Positions 1 to 6,316 of a stretch of DNA of 9,460 bases are shown piece after piece. This stretch comes from Paracoccaceae bacterium (lineage in GTDB: Bacteria; Pseudomonadota; Alphaproteobacteria; Rhodobacterales; Rhodobacteraceae). The stretch covers positions 1 through 9,460 of the forward strand of contig JALQYS010000022.1 in the NCBI GenBank assembly GCA_023254015.1, given 5' to 3'. Each line of letters begins with the position of its first letter. Within the stretch, counting starts at the first letter, position 1. A program made the translations under genes and the position numbers. The notes below the pieces were generated by a model. It did no database searches. It saw only the letters and a program-made list of their open reading frames with translations, and was not told the origin of the DNA.

Positions 1-1
1 A

Positions 2-31
2 TTTACAGAAACCATTTACCACTAGGATAAT
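2..31 (+). promoter_or_regulatory. Putative sigma-70-type promoter for the gyrB-like frame
   Basis: TTTACA (2-7) matches five of six bases of the -35 consensus and GATAAT (26-31) five of six of the -10 consensus, with an 18-base spacer. It would drive the short frame starting at 102, leaving a leader of about 65 bases that contains a small hairpin (CCCGA 39-43 with TCGGG 49-53). The stretch is clearly less GC-rich than the rest of the window. Recognised by consensus match only. Confidence 0.4.
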
Positions 32-101
32 TCCACTACCCGAGCTAATCGGGCACAGGAGGCGATTTAAGCCCCCTGGCAAATGAGCCAACGGAGGCCA
101 G

Positions 102-167
102 ATGAGCGAGAAGAAGAGCGGCTACGACGCCTCCTCGATCACCGCCTCGCGGAAGGTGTTTTCATAA
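102..167 (+). pseudogene. 5' fragment of a gyrB/parE-like gene, cut after about 13 codons
   Basis: An ATG at 102 follows a strong ribosome binding site (GGAGG at about 93-97). The frame begins MSEKKSGYDASSI and then reads eight unrelated residues to a stop at 165-167. The Y-D-A-S-S-I segment after a short polar start is typical of the extreme N-terminus of DNA gyrase subunit B/topoisomerase IV subunit B, where it precedes the VLEGLEAVRKRPGMYIG motif. That motif is absent because the sequence switches to reverse-strand mnmA at about 131-140. The promoter, ribosome binding site and start codon look intact, so this reads as a true gene start joined to foreign DNA. Thirteen residues is thin evidence. 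The alternative is a chance short frame. Confidence 0.4.
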
Positions 168-430
168 TCCAGCACATAATGCGGAAAGCCCATGGTTTCG
201 GCCACCCGCGCCGCATCATGGATGTCGCGCCCCGCACAACAGGCCCCTTTTTTCGCCAGCGCCGCGCCATGGTCGTAAAGCTGCAGCGTGACCCCCACCA
301 CGTCATAGCCTTCGTCCTTCAGCATCGCCGCCACGACCGAGGAATCCACCCCCCCCGACATGGCGACGACCACGCGGGTTTCGGATGGCGGTTTGGGCAG
401 GCCAAGCGAGTTGAGCCTTTGGTCAAGCAT
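122..430 (-). pseudogene. mnmA: mnmA (tRNA-specific 2-thiouridylase), N-terminal fragment
   Basis: MnmA activates U34 of tRNA-Lys/Glu/Gln with ATP and inserts sulfur, giving s2U. The fragment has 102 residues against about 360-380 for the family. The PP-loop ATP-binding motif (VVVAMSGGVDSSVVAAML) is intact, followed by YDVVGVTLQLYDHG, KKGACCAGRDIHDA and HYVLDYENTFREAVIEE, all characteristic of alphaproteobacterial MnmA. After VIEE, where FADSY and the catalytic PCxxCN motif should follow, the frame reads A-S-stop. Both catalytic cysteines and the tRNA-binding part are therefore missing and the product cannot work. The start chosen is ATG at 428-430, which gives MLDQRLNS and has GAAAGG upstream. 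A longer frame starting at 502 would run through the promoter. Identity is secure. Whether the truncation is biological or an assembly artefact is open. Confidence 0.85.
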
Positions 431-458
431 GGGACGGGCCTTTCGGGAGTTCCGGCGC

Positions 459-486
459 AATATAGGAAAATGCTGCGCAGTCTCAA
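459..486 (-). promoter_or_regulatory. Putative mnmA promoter
   Basis: On the reverse strand, TTGAGA (481-486) and TATATT (459-464) each match five of six consensus bases and are 16 bases apart. Transcription would begin near 452, about 20 bases before the mnmA ATG. It lies in the 121-base divergent spacer between mnmA and sciP. No equally good forward promoter for sciP was seen there. Consensus match only. Confidence 0.45.
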
Positions 487-551
487 GCCCCGGCTTCACC
501 ATCGCTTAAGGACGCTGCGCGATGATCTGCCCGATGGAGAAGGGAGAGCCC

Positions 552-830
552 ATGTTTCTCAAACGCGTTGACGGGCCGCGACAGGTCACGCTGCCGGATG
601 GCAGCCTCCTGACGCGTGCCGACCTGCCCCCTGCCGATACCCGGCGCTGGGTGGCCAGCCGCAAGGCCATCGTGGTCAAGGCGGTGGTCTACGGCTTGAT
701 CACCGAGGCTGAGGCGCTGGAGCGTTATGCGCTGTCGGCCGAGGAATTCGCATTGTGGCGCGAGGCGGTGGAAAAGCACGGCGAGAAAGCCTTGCGTGTC
801 ACCACCTTGCAGAAATACAGACAACTTTAG
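552..830 (+). CDS. sciP: SciP, DUF1153-family CtrA inhibitor
   Basis: A small cytoplasmic helix-turn-helix protein of the DUF1153 family. In Caulobacter, SciP binds CtrA and blocks its activation of target promoters in G1 cells. The 92-residue product shows the family hallmarks: a basic N-terminus, LPDGS, then ADLPPADTRRWVASRKA (about 24-39), a helical region (VVKAVVYGLITEAEALERYALSAEEFALWREAVEKHG split over about 41-77), and a C-terminal LRVTTLQKYR. The ATG at 552 is preferred over in-frame ATGs at 522 and 534 because an AGGGAG ribosome site lies just before it and family members start close to this point. It lies 96 bases upstream of ctrA on the same strand, an arrangement seen in Rhodobacterales, so regulator and antagonist may be co-expressed. 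Confidence 0.9.
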   Translation: MFLKRVDGPRQVTLPDGSLLTRADLPPADTRRWVASRKAIVVKAVVYGLITEAEALERYALSAEEFALWREAVEKHGEKALRVTTLQKYRQL

Positions 831-857
831 ATTGTTTTCCGCTTTCGTTCTGGCAGA

Positions 858-873
858 GTAACCGGGCGTTAAC
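858..873 (+). promoter_or_regulatory. Putative CtrA-binding box upstream of ctrA
   Basis: GTAA-CCGGGCG-TTAAC matches the CtrA consensus TTAA-N7-TTAAC with one mismatch (G for T at 858). The downstream half continues TTAACCA, resembling the extended half-site TTAACCAT. It lies 53 bases before the ctrA ATG, in the only gap between sciP and ctrA. CtrA autoregulation is well established in Caulobacter. Binding here is inferred from the motif. Confidence 0.5.
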
Positions 874-926
874 CAATGGTCGCCAATCTGATTGACGAAG
901 ATGCCTGAACCCCGGAGCTTTTGACG

Positions 927-1640
927 ATGCGTATTCTTCTGGTTGAAGATGATCCAACAACCTCGCGCAGCATCGAATTGATGCTGACCCACGCCAACCT
1001 GAACGTGTTTTGCACCGATCTGGGCGAGGAAGGAATCGATCTGGCCAAGCTTTATGACTACGACCTGATTCTGCTTGATCTCAACCTGCCCGACATGTCC
1101 GGGCATGAGGTGCTGCGCCAACTGCGCCTGGCGCGAATCGAGACACCGATCCTGATTCTGACGGGGGCCGATGACACCGATAACAAGATCAAGAGCTTTG
1201 GCTTCGGCGCCGATGATTACCTGACCAAACCCTTCCATCGCGAAGAACTTGTGGCGCGCATCCATGCCATCATCCGCCGATCTAAAGGGCACAGCCAGTC
1301 GGTCATCCGCACCGGGGCGGTGAATGTGAATCTGGATGCGAAAACCGTCGATGTCGGTGGCAAGACCGTGCACCTGACCGGCAAGGAATATCAGATGCTG
1401 GAGCTGCTGTCGCTGCGCAAGGGCACGACGCTGACGAAAGAGATGTTCCTGAACCACCTTTACGGCGGCATGGATGAGCCCGAGTTGAAGATCATCGACG
1501 TGTTCATCTGCAAATTGCGCAAGAAACTGGCCGAGGCGACGGGCGGGCAGAACTATATCGAAACCGTCTGGGGGCGCGGCTATGTGCTGCGCGATCCGGG
1601 GCCGGCTGTAGCTTTGCCGAACCTTGCGGCCAGCGCCTGA
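927..1640 (+). CDS. ctrA: CtrA, cell-cycle/motility response regulator
   Basis: An OmpR/PhoB-type response regulator that controls the cell cycle in Caulobacter, and motility and gene transfer agent production in Rhodobacterales. It is normally phosphorylated through CckA-ChpT. The 237-residue protein has a receiver domain (1 to about 118) with acidic pocket E7-D8-D9, phosphoacceptor D51 (LLDLNLPDMSG, the same position as in Caulobacter CtrA), T79 and K101. A winged-helix DNA-binding domain follows (about 127-223; HLTGKEYQMLELL, DVFICKLRKKL, ETVWGRGYVLRDP). The C-terminus ends in AASA; CtrA of Caulobacter needs a small hydrophobic terminus for ClpXP proteolysis, so a degron may persist. The ATG at 927 is chosen over TTG at 921 because GGAG lies about 10 bases upstream and MRILLVEDD is the usual CtrA start. 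Confidence 0.96.
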   Translation: MRILLVEDDPTTSRSIELMLTHANLNVFCTDLGEEGIDLAKLYDYDLILLDLNLPDMSGHEVLRQLRLARIETPILILTGADDTDNKIKSFGFGADDYLTKPFHREELVARIHAIIRRSKGHSQSVIRTGAVNVNLDAKTVDVGGKTVHLTGKEYQMLELLSLRKGTTLTKEMFLNHLYGGMDEPELKIIDVFICKLRKKLAEATGGQNYIETVWGRGYVLRDPGPAVALPNLAASA

Positions 1641-1709
1641 CGGGTGGCCCGCACCCTAGACCTTTCCGGCGCCGCCCAATAACCTTGGGCGACGAATGGG
1701 GAGAGGGCG

Positions 1710-3824
1710 ATGGCCGCTGTAAAGCATGTGGATCAGGTGACCGAGGCCGAGGCGCGTGCCGAACTGGCCCGGCTGGCCGAGGCGATTGCCCGGGCCAACC
1801 GGGCCTATCACACGCTGGACGCGCCCGAGATCTCGGATGCCGATTACGATGCGCTGAAGCGCCGCAATGCCGCCCTCGAAAGCCGCTTTCCGGGGCTGAA
1901 ACGGCCAGACAGCCCCTCCGATCAGGTCGGTGCCGCGGTGGCCGAAGGCTTTGGCAAGGTGGCGCATGCCGTGCCGATGCTGTCTTTGGAGAATGCCTTC
2001 GAAGACACCGACGTGGCCGATTTCGAAGAGCGGGTCCGCAATTTTCTGGGCCACTCTGGCCCGCTGACCTTTACGGCGGAGCCCAAGATTGATGGCCTGT
2101 CGTTGTCTCTGCGCTATGAAAACGGGGTTCTGGTGCAGGCGGCGACGCGGGGCGATGGCGCGGTGGGCGAAAACGTCACCGACAATGCCCGCACCATCGC
2201 CGATATTCCGCATCACTTGCCCGATGCCCCGCAGCTGATGGAGGTGCGCGGCGAGGTTTACATGTCGCACGCTGATTTCGCCGCGCTGAACGACCGTCAG
2301 ATCGGGCGCGGCGAAAAACCCTTTGCCAATCCGCGCAATGCCGCCGCCGGCTCGTTGCGCCAACTGGATGCCGCGATCACCGCTGCCCGTCCTTTGCGCT
2401 TTTTCGCCTATGCCTGGGGGGCGCTGTCCGAACCGCTGTCGGATACGCAGCTTGGTGCCATCCGCCGGTTGCAGGAGATGGGGTTCCAGACGAACCCGCT
2501 GACCGTTTCTTGCGACACGCCGGCCGCGCTTCTGGCGCATTACCGCCGGATCGAGGCGCAGCGCGCGACCTTGGGCTATGACATCGACGGCGTGGTCTAC
2601 AAGGTGAACGATCTGGCCCTGCAGGCGCGCCTCGGGTTCCGCTCTTCCACCCCGCGCTGGGCGATTGCGCATAAATTCCCGGCCGAACTGGCCTGGACGC
2701 GGCTTGAAGGCATCGACATTCAGGTCGGCCGGACCGGCGCCCTGTCGCCCGTGGCGCGGCTTGCGCCGGTCACGGTGGGGGGGGTCGTGGTGTCGAATGC
2801 CACGCTGCACAACGAAGACTACATTGCCGGCCGCGACGCCAAGGGCAACCCGATCCGCGACGGCAAGGATCTCCGTCCGGGGGATTGGGTGCAGGTCTAT
2901 CGCGCGGGCGATGTCATTCCGAAGATCAACGATGTCGATCTGGAAAAACGCCCCGAATCTGCGATTCCCTTCGCCTTTCCCGTGACTTGCCCCGAATGCG
3001 GGTCCGAAGCCCACCGGGCCGAGGGCGATGCCGTGCGCCGCTGCACCGGCGGCCTGATCTGTCCCGCCCAGGCGGTGGAGCGGCTCAAGCATTTTGTCAG
3101 CCGTGCCGCCTTTGACATCGAAGGTCTGGGGGCGAAACAGATCGAGATGTTCTTCAAGGACAGCCTGTTGCCCATCCGCAGCCCCGCCGACATCTTTACC
3201 CTGGCCGCGCGTGACCGGGCCAACCTCGCCCGGCTGGAGAACCGCGACGGCTATGGCAAGACCTCGGCGGCCAAGCTTTTCGCTGCCATCGAGGCCCGGC
3301 GAACCATTCCGCTGGACCGGCTGATCTTTGCCCTGGGCATCCGCCATGTCGGCGAGGCGGCGGCGGCGCTTCTGGCGCGGCATTATGGAAGCTGGCCGCA
3401 GTTCGAAACCGCGATTACAGCCGCCCGCCCCGGCAGCACCGAATGGGAGGAGCTGACCGCGATCGACGGGGTGGGCGTCGTTCTGGCCACCAGCCTGACC
3501 GAGGCCTTCCAGAACCCTGCCGAACGCGGCGCCATCGATGCTCTGGTCGGCCATCTGACGGTGCTGCCGGTGGAACGGCCCAAGGGGGACAGCCCTGTTG
3601 CCGGCAAGACCGTGGTCTTTACCGGCACGCTGGAAAAGATGACCCGGGCCGAGGCCAAGGCCCGCGCCGAGGCATTGGGGGCCAAGGTCGCCGGCTCGGT
3701 CAGTGCCAGGACCGATTATGTCGTGGCCGGGCCCGGGGCCGGCTCCAAGGCCAAGGACGCCGAACGCCTGGGCGTGCCAATGCTGACCGAGGATGAATGG
3801 CTTGCGCTGACGGGGGCGACATGA
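1710..3824 (+). CDS. ligA: NAD-dependent DNA ligase LigA
   Basis: Seals nicks in replication (Okazaki fragments) and repair using NAD+. The 704-residue protein has the complete domain order. Domain Ia binds NMN (RAYHTLDAPEISDADYD, about 31-47). The adenylation domain carries K126 in KIDG, then TRGDG and GEVYM, with DGVVYK at 293-298. The OB fold includes VGRTGALSPVARL (about 339-351). A four-cysteine zinc finger uses C427, C430, C445 and C451. Helix-hairpin-helix repeats follow (about 460-600; IEGLG, LGIRHVGE, IDGVG). The C-terminal BRCT domain runs from about 628 to 704, with GKTVVFTGTL and W697. A short insertion around 375-388 (DAKGNPIRDG) is in a position common in alphaproteobacterial ligases. 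GGAGAGG lies just before the ATG. A 7-bp hairpin (1673-1691) without a T-run precedes it. The last codons overlap recG. Confidence 0.97.
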   Translation: MAAVKHVDQVTEAEARAELARLAEAIARANRAYHTLDAPEISDADYDALKRRNAALESRFPGLKRPDSPSDQVGAAVAEGFGKVAHAVPMLSLENAFEDTDVADFEERVRNFLGHSGPLTFTAEPKIDGLSLSLRYENGVLVQAATRGDGAVGENVTDNARTIADIPHHLPDAPQLMEVRGEVYMSHADFAALNDRQIGRGEKPFANPRNAAAGSLRQLDAAITAARPLRFFAYAWGALSEPLSDTQLGAIRRLQEMGFQTNPLTVSCDTPAALLAHYRRIEAQRATLGYDIDGVVYKVNDLALQARLGFRSSTPRWAIAHKFPAELAWTRLEGIDIQVGRTGALSPVARLAPVTVGGVVVSNATLHNEDYIAGRDAKGNPIRDGKDLRPGDWVQVYRAGDVIPKINDVDLEKRPESAIPFAFPVTCPECGSEAHRAEGDAVRRCTGGLICPAQAVERLKHFVSRAAFDIEGLGAKQIEMFFKDSLLPIRSPADIFTLAARDRANLARLENRDGYGKTSAAKLFAAIEARRTIPLDRLIFALGIRHVGEAAAALLARHYGSWPQFETAITAARPGSTEWEELTAIDGVGVVLATSLTEAFQNPAERGAIDALVGHLTVLPVERPKGDSPVAGKTVVFTGTLEKMTRAEAKARAEALGAKVAGSVSARTDYVVAGPGAGSKAKDAERLGVPMLTEDEWLALTGAT

Positions 3825-5905
3825 GCCGCCCCGAGGCGCTGTATCCGCTTTTTGCCGATCTGGAAACGCTGGAGGGGGTGGGGCCGAAAACCGCGCGCGC
3901 CTTTGCCGGGCTTGGCGTCGAAAAGCCGAAGGATCTGCTTTACCTTCTGCCGCATGCCGCCGTGGACCGCAGCCGCAAGGCCAGCATCCGCGAGGTGGTG
4001 CCGCCCTGCATCGTGACCGTCGAGGTCGAGGTCGGCCCCCATCTGCCGCCCCGGCAAAAGGGCAGGCCCTATCGGGTGACGGTGCGCGATGCGCTGACCG
4101 AGTTTCAGCTGGTGTTCTTTCACGCGCGCGGCGACTATCTGCAAAAGCTTTTGCCCACCGGGCAAAGGCGGCTGGTGTCGGGCAAGATTGAACTCTTTGA
4201 CAACATTGCACAAATCGTTCACCCCGACCATGTGCTTCGCCCCGAAGAGGCGCGCGAGCTGCCCGAATGGGAGCCGGTCTATCCGCTGACTGCGGGCGTC
4301 ACCCAGCGCGTCATCGCCAAGGCGACCGAGGCTGCGCTGGCGCGCACGCCCTCCCTTGCCGAATGGATCGACGGCCCGCTTCTGGCGCGCGAAGGCTGGC
4401 CTGACTGGCAGGCCGCCCTGCGCGCCGCCCATGCGCCCGAAGGGCCGGCCGACCTTGCCTTGACCGCCGCCGCCCGCCAGCGTCTGGCCTATGACGAGCT
4501 TTTTGCCCATCAGGTCACGCTTGCGCTTGCCCGCAGCCAGTTGCGCCGCGCCAAGGGCCAGGTGACCCGAGGAACCGGGGCCTTGCAGGCCAAGGTCTTG
4601 AAAAGCCTGCCTTATGCCCCGACCGCCGCCCAGACCCGCGCCTTGGGTGAAATTGCGCTGGACATGGAAAACCCCTTGCGGATGAACCGTCTGTTGCAGG
4701 GCGATGTGGGGGCGGGCAAGACACTGGTCGCGTTCCTTGCGCTGCTCATCGCGGTCGAAGGGGGCGGGCAGGGGGTGATGATGGCCCCGACCGAAATCCT
4801 GGCCCGCCAGCATCTGGAGGGGTTGCAGCCGCTGGCCGCCGCCGCCGGGGTGCGGCTGGACATCCTGACAGGCCGCGACAAGGGGGCAGATCGGGCGGCA
4901 AAGCTTGCGGCCTTGGCGCGGGGCGAGATCGGGATTCTGGTCGGCACTCATGCGGTGTTCCAGAAGGATGTGCAGTTCCACGACCTTCGGCTGGCGATCG
5001 TGGACGAACAGCACCGCTTTGGCGTCGCCCAGCGGATGGAGCTGGGGGCCAAGGGCGAGAAGGCCGATGTTCTGGTGATGACCGCCACGCCCATTCCGCG
5101 CAGTCTGGCTCTGGCCAGCTATGGCGACATGGATGTGTCTGTGCTGGATGAAAAACCCGCTGGCCGAAAGCCAATCAGGACCGTTCTGGTCTCTTCGACC
5201 CGGATGGACGAGGTGGTCGGCCATCTGGCCCGTGCCGTGGCCGAGGGGCGGCAGGCCTATTGGGTCTGCCCCCTGGTCGAAGACAGCGAGGTGGTCGATT
5301 ACGCAAGTGCCGAGGCCCGTTTTGCCACCTTGCGCGCCGCCCTGGGCGAAGAGGTGGGGCTGGTCCATGGCCAGATGCCGCCCGCCGAGAAGGATGCCGC
5401 CATGGCCCGCTTTGTGGCCGGCGAAACCCGCGTTCTGGTGGCCACCACCGTGATCGAGGTGGGGGTGAACGTGCCCAATGCCTCGATCATGGTGATCGAA
5501 CGGGCCGAAATCTTTGGTCTGGCGCAGCTGCATCAGCTGCGTGGTCGGGTCGGGCGCGGCACGGCAGACTCGACCTGCCTGCTGATGTATCAGGCGCCGC
5601 TGTCCGAAAGTGGCGAGCGGCGGTTGAAGGTGATCCGCGACACCGAAGACGGCTTTCGCATCTCGGAAGAAGATCTTGCCATGCGTGGCGCAGGAGATCT
5701 GATCGGCACGGCCCAATCCGGCCTGCCGCGCTTTCGCGTGGCTGACATGGAGCGTCAGGCCGGGCTGATGGCCATTGCCCAAGCCGATGCCCGCCGTCTG
5801 CTGGCCGATGATCCCGCCCTGCACAGCCCGCGCGGCAAGGCGGTGCGCGCGCTTCTGTGGCTTCTGGATCAGGATCGGGCGATCCGTCTGTTGTCTGTCG
5901 GCTGA
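3821..5905 (+). CDS. recG: ATP-dependent DNA helicase RecG
   Basis: A superfamily 2 helicase that regresses stalled replication forks and migrates Holliday junctions. It has 694 residues, the usual length. The N-terminal part has helix-hairpin-helix-like LEGVGPKTA and an OB-fold wedge (about 60-150) for branched DNA. The motor has Walker A GDVGAGKT (294-301), MAPTEILARQH, DEQH-box DEQHRFGV (395-402), TATPIPR (421-427), LVHGQM, ATTVIEVGVNVPNA and the motif VI region QLHQLRGRVGRG (569-580). The C-terminal TRG region has DGFRISEEDLAMRGAGDLIGT and QSGLPRF. The ATG at 3821 overlaps the ligA stop as ATGA, so translation is probably coupled. A frame extension to 3797 lies inside ligA and is not supported. 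No convincing terminator follows the stop. Confidence 0.97.
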   Translation: MSRPEALYPLFADLETLEGVGPKTARAFAGLGVEKPKDLLYLLPHAAVDRSRKASIREVVPPCIVTVEVEVGPHLPPRQKGRPYRVTVRDALTEFQLVFFHARGDYLQKLLPTGQRRLVSGKIELFDNIAQIVHPDHVLRPEEARELPEWEPVYPLTAGVTQRVIAKATEAALARTPSLAEWIDGPLLAREGWPDWQAALRAAHAPEGPADLALTAAARQRLAYDELFAHQVTLALARSQLRRAKGQVTRGTGALQAKVLKSLPYAPTAAQTRALGEIALDMENPLRMNRLLQGDVGAGKTLVAFLALLIAVEGGGQGVMMAPTEILARQHLEGLQPLAAAAGVRLDILTGRDKGADRAAKLAALARGEIGILVGTHAVFQKDVQFHDLRLAIVDEQHRFGVAQRMELGAKGEKADVLVMTATPIPRSLALASYGDMDVSVLDEKPAGRKPIRTVLVSSTRMDEVVGHLARAVAEGRQAYWVCPLVEDSEVVDYASAEARFATLRAALGEEVGLVHGQMPPAEKDAAMARFVAGETRVLVATTVIEVGVNVPNASIMVIERAEIFGLAQLHQLRGRVGRGTADSTCLLMYQAPLSESGERRLKVIRDTEDGFRISEEDLAMRGAGDLIGTAQSGLPRFRVADMERQAGLMAIAQADARRLLADDPALHSPRGKAVRALLWLLDQDRAIRLLSVG

Positions 5906-5984
5906 TCCCTTCCTCTCTTTGCGAGCGAAACTCCGGCTTGCGGTCCGACCTTTGGTTTAAAGGTGTTCCACTTTGTTCTCAAAT

Positions 5985-5999
5985 GTTCTCATAAAGTTC
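5985..5999 (+). promoter_or_regulatory. LexA (SOS) operator, GTTC-N7-GTTC
   Basis: GTTCTCATAAAGTTC is a perfect match to the direct-repeat LexA operator described for Rhodobacter sphaeroides and other alphaproteobacteria. Two more GTTC words lie upstream at 5965 and 5975. The box directly abuts the putative -35 element TTGACG (6000-6005) of the small membrane protein gene, a suitable place for a repressor. It lies 56 bases before that gene's ATG and 79 bases after recG. LexA control is inferred from the motif. Confidence 0.7.
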
Positions 6000-6029
6000 T
6001 TGACGGATGGTTAACGCCATGAGAACAAT
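6000..6029 (+). promoter_or_regulatory. Putative promoter of the 40-aa gene with embedded CtrA-like box
   Basis: TTGACG (6000-6005, five of six -35 bases) and AACAAT (6024-6029, four of six -10 bases) are 18 bases apart. Overlapping the -35, TTGA-CGGATGG-TTAAC (6000-6015) matches the CtrA box TTAA-N7-TTAAC with one mismatch. On the reverse strand it contains the full half-site TTAACCAT (6007-6014). The -10 match is modest, and TTGAC can be read either as a -35 or as a CtrA half-site. Confidence 0.45.
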
Positions 6030-6055
6030 ATGGCAACGAAGCGAAGGAGACAGCC

Positions 6056-6178
6056 ATGCTGACCGAGATTTCCGAGATCGTGAACCGTTCCCGTGCCACG
6101 CTTGTGGAAGATGCCGTGGGGGTTTTGTCGCTGTTCGTGATGCTTTACGCCGGGCTGACACTGTCTGGCGCCTTCTGA
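6056..6178 (+). CDS. Small single-pass membrane protein (40 aa), SOS-type promoter
   Basis: I do not recognise a named family. The frame has a near-ideal Shine-Dalgarno sequence (AAGGAG 6044-6049, six bases before the ATG), and the in-frame upstream stop at 6020-6022 leaves no other start. The 40-residue product has a polar, probably helical N-terminus (MLTEISEIVNRSRATLVEDA) and a hydrophobic segment from about 21 to 40 (VGVLSLFVMLYAGLTLSGAF), long enough to span the membrane once. There is no cleavage site, so it is a likely inner-membrane protein. A predicted LexA operator precedes it and an intrinsic terminator follows, making it a monocistronic unit. Caulobacter SidA, a 29-residue SOS-induced inner-membrane division inhibitor, is an analogy in size, topology and control, not shown homology. 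Alternatives are an unrelated small membrane peptide or a type I toxin-like peptide. Confidence 0.7.
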   Translation: MLTEISEIVNRSRATLVEDAVGVLSLFVMLYAGLTLSGAF

Positions 6179-6284
6179 CCCGTTCTGCCTGCGATCTTTG
6201 CCGTTCGGCCGGGCCGCGTCTGTCCCCAAGAGACACCGCCCAAGGGCTGCCTCGCCCCTTCGCCGATGAAAGATACGCGACTTG

Positions 6285-6316
6285 CCGCCGTTCCTGACCG
6301 GGACGGCGGTTTTTTT
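6285..6316 (+). terminator. Strong intrinsic terminator after the small membrane protein gene
   Basis: CCGCCGTTCC (6285-6294) pairs with GGGACGGCGG (6300-6309) in a 10-bp stem with one G-U pair and a five-base loop (TGACC). It is followed at once by seven T (6310-6316). It ends forward transcription about 106 bases after the 40-codon gene. The last T is also the first base of the reverse-strand scaffold gene's stop codon, so the two convergent genes are packed tightly. Nothing codogenic was seen in 6179-6284. Confidence 0.85.

Noticed and set aside
10..56. tRNA-like reverse-strand text (GCCCGATTAGCTC...)
   Set aside because: No matching D-stem, anticodon arm or T-loop can be folded from the following bases, so no cloverleaf is supported.
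431..502. N-terminal extension of MnmA to an ATG at 502
   Set aside because: The extra 24 residues are not a known MnmA feature and would include the predicted promoter. The ATG at 430 has a ribosome site and the usual alphaproteobacterial start.
483..1457. 324-codon reverse-strand frame opposite sciP and ctrA
   Set aside because: It spans the sciP-ctrA gap and both genes in antisense and shows no family signature, so it is a shadow frame.
1642..1656. GGGTG-N5-CACCC hairpin after ctrA as a terminator
   Set aside because: The stem is only five pairs and no T-run follows, so termination there is not supported.
1656..4211. Very long reverse-strand open frame (851 codons) opposite ligA and the start of recG
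   Set aside because: The forward strand codes for well-conserved LigA and RecG over the same bases. The reverse product is low-complexity and rich in Arg, Gly, Pro and Gln, as expected from an antisense frame in GC-rich DNA.
3716..5824. 702-codon reverse-strand open frame opposite recG
   Set aside because: No recognisable domain, composition typical of an antisense shadow, and no ribosome site or conserved motif. RecG on the forward strand explains the sequence fully.
6007..6297. 96-codon forward frame overlapping the 40-codon gene
   Set aside because: Its ATG lies inside the CtrA-like box/promoter with no ribosome site, it runs out of frame through the small gene, and its product is Arg/Cys-rich without hydrophobic or conserved pattern. 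The 40-codon frame has the ideal ribosome site.
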